A stretch of DNA of 64,000 nucleotides from NCBI RefSeq assembly GCF_016908515.1, contig NZ_JAFBEA010000001.1:248001-312000 (forward strand). The letters are read 5' to 3'. Origin of the DNA: Virgibacillus halotolerans. GTDB taxonomy: Bacteria; Bacillota; Bacilli; Bacillales; Amphibacillaceae. The notes beneath the pieces are model-generated. The model was given only the letters and a program-made list of their open reading frames with translations, searched no databases and was not told the origin of the DNA. Below, piece after piece: positions 1 to 8,485 of this stretch (its first letter is position 1; each line of letters begins with the position of its first letter). The position numbers and the translations under genes were made by a program.

Positions 1-630
1 GATAATCAGGATGTTTATATTACCGGAACAACGAATGTTGGTAAATCAACGTTTATTAATCGTTTAATTAAACAGACAAACGGAATTGGTGATGTGATTA
101 CAACATCCTACTTTCCAGGAACGACACTTGGCTTTATAGAAATCCCGATTGATGATCACACGTTTATTATCGATACACCTGGGATTGTCAACAAACAGCA
201 AATGGCGCATTACTTATCTGAAAAGGACTTGAAAGTGATTACGCCGAACAAAGAAGTTAAAGCAAGAACATACCAGTTGAATCATGGACAAACCCTATTC
301 TTTGGTGGATTGGCCAGACTTGATTTTATTAAAGGGGATCGACAGTCATTTGTTTGTTATTTTGCAAATGAGCTACCGATCCATCGTACAAAATTGGAAA
401 ATGCGGATGCGCTTTATGAGAATCACCTTGGGGAACTTTTAGCACCACCAACAGAGAAAACATTGGAAACTTTACCGGCATTAACGGAAGGAGCATATCG
501 TATTACTGGTGAAAAAACGGACATTGTTTTTCCTGGATTAGGATGGGTAAGTTTATCTGGGGAGGATGTAACTGTTGTCGCACATAGTCCGAAAGGTGTC
601 GCTACATCCGTTAGAAAGTCGCTGCTTTAG
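1..630 (+). CDS. yqeH: Ribosome-assembly GTPase YqeH, 5'-truncated by window edge
   Basis: The reading frame is open from base 1, so the gene begins upstream of the window; about 209 C-terminal residues are visible. The G1/P-loop GTTNVGKST lies at fragment residues 9–17, a PGTT G2 threonine follows, and G3 DTPG is at about 58–61. In YqeH the GTPase motifs are circularly permuted (G4–G5 before G1), so the missing part should hold an N-terminal zinc finger and G4/G5. The family is needed for 30S ribosomal subunit maturation. The gene sits 11 bp before aroE, as in B. subtilis. Confidence 0.93.
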   Translation, partial: DNQDVYITGTTNVGKSTFINRLIKQTNGIGDVITTSYFPGTTLGFIEIPIDDHTFIIDTPGIVNKQQMAHYLSEKDLKVITPNKEVKARTYQLNHGQTLFFGGLARLDFIKGDRQSFVCYFANELPIHRTKLENADALYENHLGELLAPPTEKTLETLPALTEGAYRITGEKTDIVFPGLGWVSLSGEDVTVVAHSPKGVATSVRKSLL

Positions 631-641
631 GAGGGGAAATG

Positions 642-1487
642 ATGGATTATCGTTTTGCATTAATTGGCTATCCGATTAAACATTCACTATCACCGTGGAT
701 ACATGAGCGCTTTTTACGAAAGGCCGGTCTTCAAGGAACATATACGATTCGTGAAATTGATCTGGAGGCTGATTTTGAGCAACAAGTGAAGCAGCTTATG
801 GAGGAAAAGATAGACGGATTTAACGTCACTGTCCCCTATAAGCAAAAAATAATGCCGCTTCTAGATGAGATAGACCCGCTTGCAAAGAAAATAGGTGCGG
901 TCAATACTGTAACAAATGAAAATGGCAAATGGGTCGGCTATAATACGGATGGAGTGGGATATGTCCGTTCACTGGAAAGTAAACTTCCTGACTTGCTTCA
1001 GCACCTTTCGCAACGTATTTTGCTGATTGGTGCTGGTGGGGCAGCGCGGGGGATTTATTCTGCGCTTGACCATACCGGCTTTACTGCGATTGATATTGCA
1101 AACCGTACGAAAGAAAAAGCGGTTGAAATAGCCGGGTTAGGCAGCGAATCAACGGTAACAAATATTCTTTCCCTACAAGAAGCGGCTGAACGCATGGGAG
1201 ATTACGACGTGATCATTCAAACGACGAGTGTTGGAATGAAACCGAACGTAGGCAAGTCAATCTTGGAGTTGGGGCATGTGAAGCCGACGAGTATTGTAAG
1301 TGATATCGTTTACCAGCCGCTCGTGACAAAGCTTTTACAGGATGCCAGACAACTGGGTGCTTCCATTCACTTTGGGCATACGATGCTTCTATATCAAGCA
1401 CAGTATGCCTTTGAGATATGGACCAATATCAAGGTTCCCATTGACAATATGGATGATGAATTACAACTTACTTTGGAAGGAAGATAA
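642..1487 (+). CDS. aroE: Shikimate dehydrogenase (NADP+)
   Basis: Reduces 3-dehydroshikimate to shikimate in the aromatic amino acid pathway. The 281-residue protein has the substrate-binding SLSP motif near residues 15–18, NVTVPYK at about 61–67 with the catalytic lysine, NTDG at about 101–104, and the dinucleotide-binding GAGGAARG near 130–137. Two ATG codons lie in tandem (639 and 642). I choose 642 because the AGGAGG at 629–634 is then 7 bp away, against 4 bp for 639. It is cotranscribed with yqeH and yqeI; its stop is one base before the yqeI start. Confidence 0.95.
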   Translation: MDYRFALIGYPIKHSLSPWIHERFLRKAGLQGTYTIREIDLEADFEQQVKQLMEEKIDGFNVTVPYKQKIMPLLDEIDPLAKKIGAVNTVTNENGKWVGYNTDGVGYVRSLESKLPDLLQHLSQRILLIGAGGAARGIYSALDHTGFTAIDIANRTKEKAVEIAGLGSESTVTNILSLQEAAERMGDYDVIIQTTSVGMKPNVGKSILELGHVKPTSIVSDIVYQPLVTKLLQDARQLGASIHFGHTMLLYQAQYAFEIWTNIKVPIDNMDDELQLTLEGR

Positions 1488-1488
1488 T

Positions 1489-1779
1489 ATGTTAACAGGA
1501 AAACAGAAAAGATTTTTAAGAGCGAAAGCAAATCCACTCAAACCAATTTTTCAAGTCGGTAAAAGTGGTGTAACCGAGAATATGGTAGAACAGATCGATG
1601 AGGCTTTGGAAAAACGCGAATTAATAAAGATAAGTATTTTACAAAACTGTGTGGAGGACAAACATACGGTTGCTGATGAAATATCTCAAGGCGCAGACGC
1701 AATTGTCGTACAAATTATTGGTAATAATATTGTATTGTACAAAGAATCCGAGGAAAACAAGCAGCTGCAATTGCCTTAA
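1489..1779 (+). CDS. yqeI: CRM-domain RNA-binding protein YqeI (YhbY family)
   Basis: A 96-residue single CRM/YhbY domain protein, associated in this family with pre-50S ribosomal particles. It starts MLTGKQKRFLR and carries the family GxxG loop (GKSG) near residue 25. The frame is open further upstream inside aroE, but the ATG at 1489 gives the usual family length and N-terminus; its ribosome-binding signal would be GGAAGG (1475–1480) in the end of aroE. It lies in the ribosome-assembly/nadD operon. Confidence 0.93.
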   Translation: MLTGKQKRFLRAKANPLKPIFQVGKSGVTENMVEQIDEALEKRELIKISILQNCVEDKHTVADEISQGADAIVVQIIGNNIVLYKESEENKQLQLP

Positions 1780-1797
1780 AGGAGTTATCGAACGAAG

Positions 1798-2364
1798 ATG
1801 AGACGTATAGGGATTTTAGGCGGGACATTTGATCCGCCGCATTTGGGGCATTTGTTGATTGCTGAGGAAGTGCGGATTAATCTAGATTTAGAAGAAATCT
1901 GGTTTATTCCATCTTACACACCACCACATAAGAACGATGCAAACACAGGTGCTGCGGACCGTATTGCGATGCTTCAATGTGCGATTAAAGGGAATCCTTT
2001 TTTTAGAATAAATACGATTGAAGTCGAACGCTTAGGAAAGTCATACACGATTAATACGATGGAGGCTTTACGCGCAAGCAATAAAGATGTGGCATTTTAT
2101 TTTATCATTGGTGCGGATATGGTGGAGTATTTACCCCATTGGAAACGGATTGATGAGCTTATTCAGCTTGTGAACTTTGTGGGCGTGAAGCGAACGAATT
2201 ATACAGTGGATGCGACGTATCCGGTTGTAGAAGTAGATATTCCGATGATCGATATTTCATCAACGATGATCAGGAACCGGTTAGCGAAGCAGATTTCGGT
2301 TAAATATCTCGTTCCGGATGCAGTAGAAGCCATCATTAAGGAGAGGCAGTTATATGAAAGTTGA
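1798..2364 (+). CDS. nadD: Nicotinate-nucleotide adenylyltransferase
   Basis: Joins ATP and nicotinate mononucleotide to form deamido-NAD in NAD synthesis. The 188-residue protein has the nucleotidyltransferase signature GGTFDPPHLGH at residues 8–18 (HxGH type) and the C-terminal ISSTMIR motif that binds ATP. A GGAG lies about 13 bp before the ATG, which is distant. Its 3' end overlaps yqeK by 11 bp, indicating translational coupling. Confidence 0.96.
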   Translation: MRRIGILGGTFDPPHLGHLLIAEEVRINLDLEEIWFIPSYTPPHKNDANTGAADRIAMLQCAIKGNPFFRINTIEVERLGKSYTINTMEALRASNKDVAFYFIIGADMVEYLPHWKRIDELIQLVNFVGVKRTNYTVDATYPVVEVDIPMIDISSTMIRNRLAKQISVKYLVPDAVEAIIKERQLYES

Positions 2365-2944
2365 GGAAGCGAAAAAACTGGTAAAGCCGCATTTAACAAC
2401 AGCGCGATATGAACATACATTACGCGTTGCGGAAACAGCAGTACAACTTGCCCAGCGGTATGCTTATGAAGGGTCAATAGAGAAAGTAGCGCTTGCGGCT
2501 ATTTTTCATGATTATGCAAAATATCGCCCCTTAGATGAGATGAAACGCTGGATTACCGAAAGTTTCTTGCCGAAAGATTTACTTGATTATCATCATGAAC
2601 TATGGCATGGACCGGTTGGATCCATCCTAATTGATAGGGAATATGGTATTAATGATCCAGAGATACGTGAGGCAATTTACTATCATACGACAGGCAGGGC
2701 GAACATGGGGAAGCTGGAAATGATTGTATTCCTGGCAGATTATATTGAACCAGGTAGAAACTTCCCGGGCCTTGATGAAGTTAGAGAAATGGCTCAACAG
2801 GATCTGGTAAAGGCATGTTGGATGGTTTCGCGTAATAACATCGATTATTTGATGAAGCAGGAAGCAACGATCTACCCGGATACATTTCATGCTTATAATG
2901 ATCTAACAAGACATAACGGAGGGAACACACATGATAAAAAATAA
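2354..2944 (+). CDS. yqeK: HD-domain phosphohydrolase YqeK (Ap4A hydrolase family)
   Basis: A 196-residue HD-superfamily protein. Metal ligands are visible: H21 in YEHTLRVAE, the FHDYAK motif near residues 50–55, and later histidines in YHHELWHG. Members of this family hydrolyse diadenosine tetraphosphate symmetrically; that activity is taken from family knowledge. The start is supported by AAGGAGAGG just upstream. The gene overlaps nadD at its start and rsfS at its end, so it is tightly coupled within the operon. Confidence 0.9.
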   Translation: MKVEEAKKLVKPHLTTARYEHTLRVAETAVQLAQRYAYEGSIEKVALAAIFHDYAKYRPLDEMKRWITESFLPKDLLDYHHELWHGPVGSILIDREYGINDPEIREAIYYHTTGRANMGKLEMIVFLADYIEPGRNFPGLDEVREMAQQDLVKACWMVSRNNIDYLMKQEATIYPDTFHAYNDLTRHNGGNTHDKK

Positions 2945-3290
2945 TGAATTAATTCATAAAATCGCAGCAGCATGCGATGATAAACGGGCGGAGGATATTA
3001 TCGCGCTCGATATGAATGAGGTTTCATTGGTCGCCGATTATTTTATTATTTGCCATGCGAGCAATGAACGCCAAGTGCAAGCTATCGCGCGAGCCATTAA
3101 AGACGTGATGGATGAACAAGATATTAATGTGAATCGAATTGAGGGCTTTGAGCAAGCGCGTTGGATTTTAGTTGATGCGGGTGACGTTGTTTGTCATATA
3201 TTCCATAAAGAGGAACGCGGCTATTATAACTTAGAACGGCTATGGGGAGACGCAGACCGCGTGTCGTTAGACATTGGTCAGGAAGGTTAA
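2931..3290 (+). CDS. rsfS: Ribosomal silencing factor RsfS
   Basis: A 119-residue member of the RsfS/Iojap family. It binds ribosomal protein uL14 and blocks joining of the 50S and 30S subunits when nutrients are short. The signature region around VADYFIICHASNERQVQAI, followed by WILVDAGDVVCHIF, is intact. A GGAGG lies 9 bp before the ATG, and the start overlaps yqeK by 14 bp. It was formerly called YqeL. Confidence 0.95.
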   Translation: MIKNNELIHKIAAACDDKRAEDIIALDMNEVSLVADYFIICHASNERQVQAIARAIKDVMDEQDINVNRIEGFEQARWILVDAGDVVCHIFHKEERGYYNLERLWGDADRVSLDIGQEG

Positions 3291-3293
3291 CCA

Positions 3294-4046
3294 ATGGCTT
3301 ATAAACAAATGGCATCATTGTATGACCAATTAATGGCTGATGCGCCATGTGACGCGTGGGTGGCATTCACCTTAGAGGCGTTCAGACGATCGGGCAAACA
3401 GATCACACAGGTGGCAGATTTAGGATGTGGAACGGGAGAAATAACCAAACGGTTGGCTAAAGCAGGCTATACAATGCGTGGAGTGGATTATTCAGCAGAT
3501 ATGCTGGCGCATGCAGATCGGAAAGCAAACGAAGAAAAGCTCGATATTCAGTGGCTCTGTCAGGATTTAACAGAGCTAGAAGGCTTGGAGAATCTAGATG
3601 CAGCTGTCAGTTATTGTGATGTAATCAATTATATTGTGAGTGAAGATGAATTAGCGGCAGTATTTGGGCGGGTGGCAGGTTCGTTGAAGGTGGGCGGACT
3701 GTTTATTTTTGATGTCCATGCTTTATTTCATGTCCAAGAACATTTGATTAATCAAACCTTCGCCGATGTGACAGATGAAGCATCTTATATTTGGTTTTGC
3801 GCTGAGGGGGACCATCCTGGTGAGATGTATCATGATTTAACATTCTTTGCTTTGAATGGAACGAATTATGAAAAGTTTACCGAGTTCCACCAACAACGGA
3901 CTTATTCCATCGCCTTTTATCAACAACTACTAAAAGATGCAGGGTTTGATAATATACGTGTATACGCAGATTTTTCTTTTGATGCGGAAAATATAGATGA
4001 AGAAGCAGAAAGAATCTTCTTTGTTACAGAAAAAAGATCGGAATAA
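3294..4046 (+). CDS. yqeM: SAM-dependent methyltransferase YqeM
   Basis: A 250-residue class I methyltransferase with SAM-binding motif I (VADLGCGTGEITKRL) near residues 41–55 and an acidic post-I residue in MRGVDYSADML. The substrate is not known from sequence. It begins 3 bp after rsfS with GGAAGG upstream and is the last gene of this operon: a terminator hairpin overlaps its stop codon. Confidence 0.88.
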   Translation: MAYKQMASLYDQLMADAPCDAWVAFTLEAFRRSGKQITQVADLGCGTGEITKRLAKAGYTMRGVDYSADMLAHADRKANEEKLDIQWLCQDLTELEGLENLDAAVSYCDVINYIVSEDELAAVFGRVAGSLKVGGLFIFDVHALFHVQEHLINQTFADVTDEASYIWFCAEGDHPGEMYHDLTFFALNGTNYEKFTEFHQQRTYSIAFYQQLLKDAGFDNIRVYADFSFDAENIDEEAERIFFVTEKRSE

Positions 4047-4062
4047 ACTCCGGTCTTTTTTT
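4033..4062 (+). terminator. Rho-independent terminator of the yqeH–yqeM operon
   Basis: A 10-bp stem (4033–4042 / 4049–4058, one G·T pair) with a 6-nt loop is followed by a run of T. The yqeM stop codon lies inside the hairpin loop. Confidence 0.85.
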
Positions 4063-4085
4063 GTTTGGGATTAGGTGGGCTCTGG

Positions 4086-4207
4086 TTAACTTTTAGAGGG
4101 GATCAACTTTTCAGGAATGACGCTCAAGTTTTTGGATGCTTCGTTCAACTTTCAGGGATCGATGCGCGACATTCAAAGATGTTCGTTCAGCATGACAGAT
4201 TGCGCCA
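4086..4207 (+). repeat. Degenerate 21-bp tandem repeat before comEA
   Basis: Units starting at 4103, 4124 and 4145 share the form TCAA[C/G]TTT…GG…CG[C/T] and are spaced exactly 21 bp apart. Weaker units follow at 4166 and 4187, and a related TTAACTTTT word precedes at 4086. A 70-codon open frame covers the area (4065–4277) but has no ribosome-binding site or recognisable protein. The repeat fills most of the 296-bp gap between yqeM and comEA. Confidence 0.5.
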
Positions 4208-4342
4208 TATTTTCAAAAAAACTTTTACAAAAAAGAAGGATTTTAATAAAACATGTCGAAATAAACGTATAGAATGATTTTATCCTCCCTGTATCATTCT
4301 CCGGCTCTACTACTAAAATGCCACGAAGGATGCGATCCCGTC

Positions 4343-4933
4343 ATGTTAGCCATACTCAAAAAAACTTCTTTTTTTATTATTATCGCCATTGCCGTTGTAC
4401 TGTTTTTATATTTTACAAAAGAGGATGATCCAAATCATAGTAGCACAGATTTAAATGCAGTCCTTTCAACACCAGTGGAGGCTGAGTCTGAAGCGCAGCC
4501 TACTGATAATACGATAGCGGTTGTAGATGTAAAAGGACAGGTAAAGCAGCCTGGTGTGTATGAAATGGATGTCGATTCCCGTGTGAATGATGTCATCGAT
4601 ACAGCCGGAGGATTTACGAAGGATGCGGATCAGACACAGGTTAATCTTGCGCAAAGGGTTCAGGACGAAATGATTATTATGATCCCGAAGGAAGGGGAAG
4701 TAGCGGAACAGGCTTCAGGTGAAACAGCGGACGGCAGCGGAAAGGTGAAGATTAATTACGCAACACAGGAGGAAATTGAATCCTTAAACGGTATAGGCCC
4801 ATCCAAAGCACAGTCAATTATTCAACATCGGGAAGAACATGGTTTATTTAAAACGGTTGAAGATTTGCTTGAAATTTCCGGGATAGGTGAAAAAACGCTT
4901 GAAAATATAAAGGATTATATTCAAGTACCATAG
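4343..4933 (+). CDS. comEA: Competence DNA receptor ComEA
   Basis: A membrane-anchored receptor that binds double-stranded DNA during transformation. In the 196-residue form there is a single N-terminal transmembrane helix (about residues 8–25), an SLBB domain (about 55–115) and a C-terminal pair of helix-hairpin-helix motifs (GIGPSKAQSII and ISGIGEKTLENI). The frame is open back to an ATG at 4274, but that would place over 20 odd residues before the helix. The ATG at 4343 gives the family layout, with only a weak GAAGGA upstream. No comER gene is present beside it. Confidence 0.92.
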   Translation: MLAILKKTSFFIIIAIAVVLFLYFTKEDDPNHSSTDLNAVLSTPVEAESEAQPTDNTIAVVDVKGQVKQPGVYEMDVDSRVNDVIDTAGGFTKDADQTQVNLAQRVQDEMIIMIPKEGEVAEQASGETADGSGKVKINYATQEEIESLNGIGPSKAQSIIQHREEHGLFKTVEDLLEISGIGEKTLENIKDYIQVP

Positions 4934-5060
4934 CTTATTGACGAATAATAGCAGCGAAAGTACAATTGGTAATATCGTTACTTATTTTCAAGGGGCTATG
5001 TCTCGAATGGCCCGCTCGTTAACCTGCGATAAAAAGAAAGCATAAAAGGGGATTGTATAC

Positions 5061-5624
5061 ATGGAAAGAATATCCTGGGATCAATATTTTATGGCGCAAA
5101 GCCATTTATTAGCATTAAGAAGTACTTGTGAGCGTTTAATGGTAGGTGCAACCATTGTTAGGGACAAGCGAATCATTGCTGGTGGTTATAACGGCAGTGT
5201 CTCAGGTAGTGTGCATTGCATTGATGAAGGCTGTTATGTGATCGATGGTCACTGTGTAAGAACCGTGCATGCGGAGGCAAATGCTTTATTGCAATGTGCG
5301 AAATTCGGCGTTCCAACGGAGAATGCAGATATTTATGTGACACATTTTCCTTGCCTGCAATGCTGTAAGCAGCTGATTCAAAGTGGGATTGTGACCGTTT
5401 TTTATGCAGAGGATTACAAAAATCATCCCTATGCGATTGAATTGTTTGAAGAAGCTGGTGTTAAAACAAAGAAAGTAGAATTAGATTATTTGGCAGTAGA
5501 TGCTAATTACCGAGAAAAAGCGGATCTCGTTCAACATCTGCTGGAAAAACTTGAAATAACAACCAATAATGAAACAGAACTTGAGCAATTAAAACTGGAA
5601 GCGCAACATCTCTTCTCCAAATAA
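5061..5624 (+). CDS. comEB: dCMP deaminase-family protein ComEB
   Basis: A 187-residue zinc-dependent deaminase, expected to convert dCMP to dUMP. Zinc ligands and the catalytic glutamate are visible in TVHAEANA (HxE) and PCLQCC (PCxxC). It lies between comEA and comEC as in other Bacillales, although its role in competence itself is minor or indirect. AAAAGGGG precedes the ATG. The C-terminal 40 residues are a charged extension beyond the deaminase fold. Confidence 0.92.
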   Translation: MERISWDQYFMAQSHLLALRSTCERLMVGATIVRDKRIIAGGYNGSVSGSVHCIDEGCYVIDGHCVRTVHAEANALLQCAKFGVPTENADIYVTHFPCLQCCKQLIQSGIVTVFYAEDYKNHPYAIELFEEAGVKTKKVELDYLAVDANYREKADLVQHLLEKLEITTNNETELEQLKLEAQHLFSK

Positions 5625-5648
5625 AATAAAAAGCAAGGTGATCATTCC

Positions 5649-7943
5649 ATGAAAGGGTATTGGCATTTTGCGGCAATTGCTGCAACTATGAGTATGCTCA
5701 CTATCCTGTTTGATAGCTATTGGTTTGTGGCCGGATTCTTCTTATGGCTATTTTATTTGTATTATGATGACCGGTTAGGGAAAGTACCACTCTTCATTTC
5801 CTTAACCTGTTTCCTCCTTTTTTCACTCCACATTCCATCTATTACGGCAGACGATTCACATACACAGACATTTACCTCATCTCAAATAGCGGGTGAAATT
5901 GTTAGCCCGATTGATTCTACCGAACAAAAACTCGACTTCGTATTTGCGGACGAACAATCAAAAAGTAAGCTATTGGTAGTTTACTTTCCAGATGAAGAAG
6001 CCCCACAGAACGCCTTAGAAATAAATCCTAGCCTGAAATATGGTGCATCTTGTGTAATAGCAGGACAGCCCGAACTTCCGGAAAAGCATACAAATCCTGG
6101 GCAATTTGATTATCGCCATTTCTTATTGACGAAAGGAATTACCCATCAATTAATTGTAGATTCTCTTGATGATATCACTTGTACTGGTTCCTCCTTCTTA
6201 CATCGGATTTATAAAAGTCGGACAGCTCTAATCGCACGTGTAGAAAAAAGCATCAGTAAAGAAACTGCTGCATGGCTCAATGCGCTAGTGTTGGGAGATG
6301 ATTCATTAATCGATGATAATACGGTGGAGCTATTTCAAAAGTGGAGCTTATCACATATTTTGGCTATCTCCGGACTACATGTTGGTTTAATTGTTGCGTT
6401 AATGTATTTCATATTGATTAAGCTGAACCTGTTTACGAAGGAAAAGGCACAATGGGTGATGATTTTCTTTCTGCCGTTTTATGCATTAATCGCTGGGGGT
6501 GAACCTTCTGTATGGCGGGCAAGTACGATGGTGTTGATGTTCATTATTTTAAACAAAACGAGAATGAATTTAAGCGTGACAGATACGTTAAGTATTGTAT
6601 TTTTATTATTGATACTCTTTGACAAATATATCGTATACCACATCGGTTTTCAATTATCCTTTATCGTAACCTTTGGGCTTATTCTTTCACGAAAGTGGTT
6701 CTCCACTACAAAGCCCCCCTTGATACAAGTCCTGAAAATAAGCTTTGTTTCACAGATGATGATCGTGCCACTACAAATTGCTTATTTCTCAATATTTCAA
6801 CCACTTTCCATTTTATTAAATTTTATCATCGTTCCCTATTTTTCACTGTTCGTTATTCCTTTTATGTTTATTCTGATGCTAATCACGATTGTTTTCCCAG
6901 TGATGATTACACGTCTGTTTGATCGTCTGTTTGTACCGATAAACGATACCGTTATTTCCCTGATTGAATCAATCGACGGTGTGGCTGATTATCCGATGAT
7001 TATCGGATCCTTTCCAATTGGAGCTGCGATCATTTATTATGTGCTGTTTTTTGTGTTTATGTCTTTACTGCAAAAGGAAAAATTACTGCATGCATTTAAA
7101 TATGGTTGCGCGTTTAGCATATTAATCATTTGTCTGGCCATTCGCCCTTATTTATCGCCAACAGGAACGGTTACAATGCTGGATATGGGGCAGGGGGATG
7201 CGTTTGTGATTGAGTTGCCGTACCGTAAAGGAGTGATTTTTATGGATGCGGGGGCAAGGTTTTCTTTTCAAGATATGGAGCCAACGGATGTTGTGTATAA
7301 ACAGGTCATTAAACCTTATTTGTACTCGCGCGGGATTAATAAAATAGATGCGATCTTTTTGTCACATGAAGATCTGGACCATATTGGCAGTGTCCCTTTT
7401 ATGGTAAATGAGTTGAAGGTAGCGCAAATTATTATAAGCGATTATTATGAGATATCGGATCAGGAGGCGTTCGACTGGCAAGAGAACAATGTCAAGGTTG
7501 AACGCGCGGCGTTTGGCGAACAAATTGAAGTTGGTGGACAGCAGTTTCAGGTGCTTTCCCCGATGGAAAAACGGGCAACGGAAAATGAGAACTCGCTCAT
7601 ATTGTATACAGCGATCGGTGGGAAGTCTTGGTTGTTCACTGGGGATGTTAGTCTCAACGAGGAAAAGGATCTGATCGAGACGTTCCCACATTTGTCTGTG
7701 GATGTGCTTAAAGTGGCTCACCATGGGAGTAACACATCAACAGATCCATCCTTTGTTGAACATATTAAACCTGCTTTTGCTTTAATCTCTGCCGGAGAAA
7801 ATAATATGTATGGGCACCCGACCCCAGAAGTAATTGGGACATTAGATACAGCCGCTGTTACCATCTTGCGAACGGATGAGGATGGCGCTGTACAATATCG
7901 ATTTAACCATGACGAAGGAACATTTTATAAGTTTGTGCCATAG
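5649..7943 (+). CDS. comEC: DNA-uptake channel protein ComEC/Rec2
   Basis: A 764-residue polytopic membrane protein that forms the channel through which single-stranded DNA enters during transformation. The N-terminal half has a DUF4131-type region with two early helices; about residues 215–500 are the competence-domain helices. From about residue 508 there is a metallo-beta-lactamase-like domain with MLDMGQGDAF, HEDLDH at about 573–578 and VAHHGSN, probably the nuclease that degrades one strand. It is full length and intact, so DNA uptake may be functional. AAGGTGA lies before the start. Confidence 0.95.
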   Translation: MKGYWHFAAIAATMSMLTILFDSYWFVAGFFLWLFYLYYDDRLGKVPLFISLTCFLLFSLHIPSITADDSHTQTFTSSQIAGEIVSPIDSTEQKLDFVFADEQSKSKLLVVYFPDEEAPQNALEINPSLKYGASCVIAGQPELPEKHTNPGQFDYRHFLLTKGITHQLIVDSLDDITCTGSSFLHRIYKSRTALIARVEKSISKETAAWLNALVLGDDSLIDDNTVELFQKWSLSHILAISGLHVGLIVALMYFILIKLNLFTKEKAQWVMIFFLPFYALIAGGEPSVWRASTMVLMFIILNKTRMNLSVTDTLSIVFLLLILFDKYIVYHIGFQLSFIVTFGLILSRKWFSTTKPPLIQVLKISFVSQMMIVPLQIAYFSIFQPLSILLNFIIVPYFSLFVIPFMFILMLITIVFPVMITRLFDRLFVPINDTVISLIESIDGVADYPMIIGSFPIGAAIIYYVLFFVFMSLLQKEKLLHAFKYGCAFSILIICLAIRPYLSPTGTVTMLDMGQGDAFVIELPYRKGVIFMDAGARFSFQDMEPTDVVYKQVIKPYLYSRGINKIDAIFLSHEDLDHIGSVPFMVNELKVAQIIISDYYEISDQEAFDWQENNVKVERAAFGEQIEVGGQQFQVLSPMEKRATENENSLILYTAIGGKSWLFTGDVSLNEEKDLIETFPHLSVDVLKVAHHGSNTSTDPSFVEHIKPAFALISAGENNMYGHPTPEVIGTLDTAAVTILRTDEDGAVQYRFNHDEGTFYKFVP

Positions 7944-7967
7944 TATACGAAAGAAGTAACGGCATAT

Positions 7968-7996
7968 AAAAAGAGACTGACAGCAGCCTCTTTGTT
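7968..7996 (+). terminator. Possible weak terminator after comEC
   Basis: A 6-bp AAAGAG/CTCTTT stem with a 12-nt loop, followed by TTTGTT. It is short, with a long loop, so it is tentative. Confidence 0.35.
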
Positions 7997-8047
7997 ATAC
8001 GTTTCATGATTATGTTAAATATTGCAAGCATCAAAGCTACGCTGATG

Positions 8048-8182
8048 TTATTGCGCAATAACGCTCATAATAACACCAATAGCAAAAATTAAGATGAAGA
8101 AAACAAATGAGAAACCAAATCCTTTAATGGAATCAACAACATCATTACCTTTAGATTGTACATCTTTTTCAAATTCGTTCAC
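8048..8182 (-). CDS. yqzM: Small membrane protein YqzM
   Basis: A 44-residue protein starting at GTG (8180–8182) with a good ribosome-binding site, GGAGGGG, 5 bp upstream on the minus strand. The soluble N-terminus (NEFEKDVQSKGNDVVDS) is followed by one hydrophobic helix to the C-terminus. Size, sequence and place between comEC and holA match B. subtilis YqzM, whose function is unknown. A longer frame to 8248 adds residues without a ribosome-binding site, so I reject it. Confidence 0.8.
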   Translation of the reverse strand: MNEFEKDVQSKGNDVVDSIKGFGFSFVFFILIFAIGVIMSVIAQ

Positions 8183-8380
8183 ATTTACCCCTCCTATATC
8201 AACCATAGTATAAATTAAAACGTAAAAAAAATCTACTCTTGCGTGCAAATCGTTTTAACTTCTCCATTTTTAGAAAGACTTAACAGCTATACTTTTGTTA
8301 AGCTGGGAAAATCTATACGTAAGGCCAATATCGTTTCATTTGCAGTTTCTAGGGCTGTAAGTGGAATGTTTATATAGATG

Positions 8381-8419
8381 TTAGAGGGAAATCACCCACC
8401 TTTTAAAATTTCCCTCTAA
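8381..8419. repeat. Perfect 12-bp inverted repeat upstream of holA
   Basis: TTAGAGGGAAAT (8381–8392) and its exact complement (8408–8419) flank a 15-nt loop. Neither strand shows a T-run after the stem, so it is not a standard terminator. It sits in the 303-bp gap between yqzM and holA; the rest of that gap shows nothing recognisable. Confidence 0.6.
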
Positions 8420-8485
8420 CTATTCCTTGCTATTCCATAAATTCCGTCATACCATTGTTTTATATACAGGAATGGGGTGGGGAAT

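Noticed and set aside
4065-4277. A 70-codon open frame between yqeM and comEA
   Set aside because: It overlaps the terminator and the 21-bp repeat, has no ribosome-binding site and no recognisable protein features.
4271-4300. An 8-bp inverted repeat AGAATGAT/ATCATTCT before comEA as a terminator
   Set aside because: The loop is 14 nt and no T-run follows; it may be chance.
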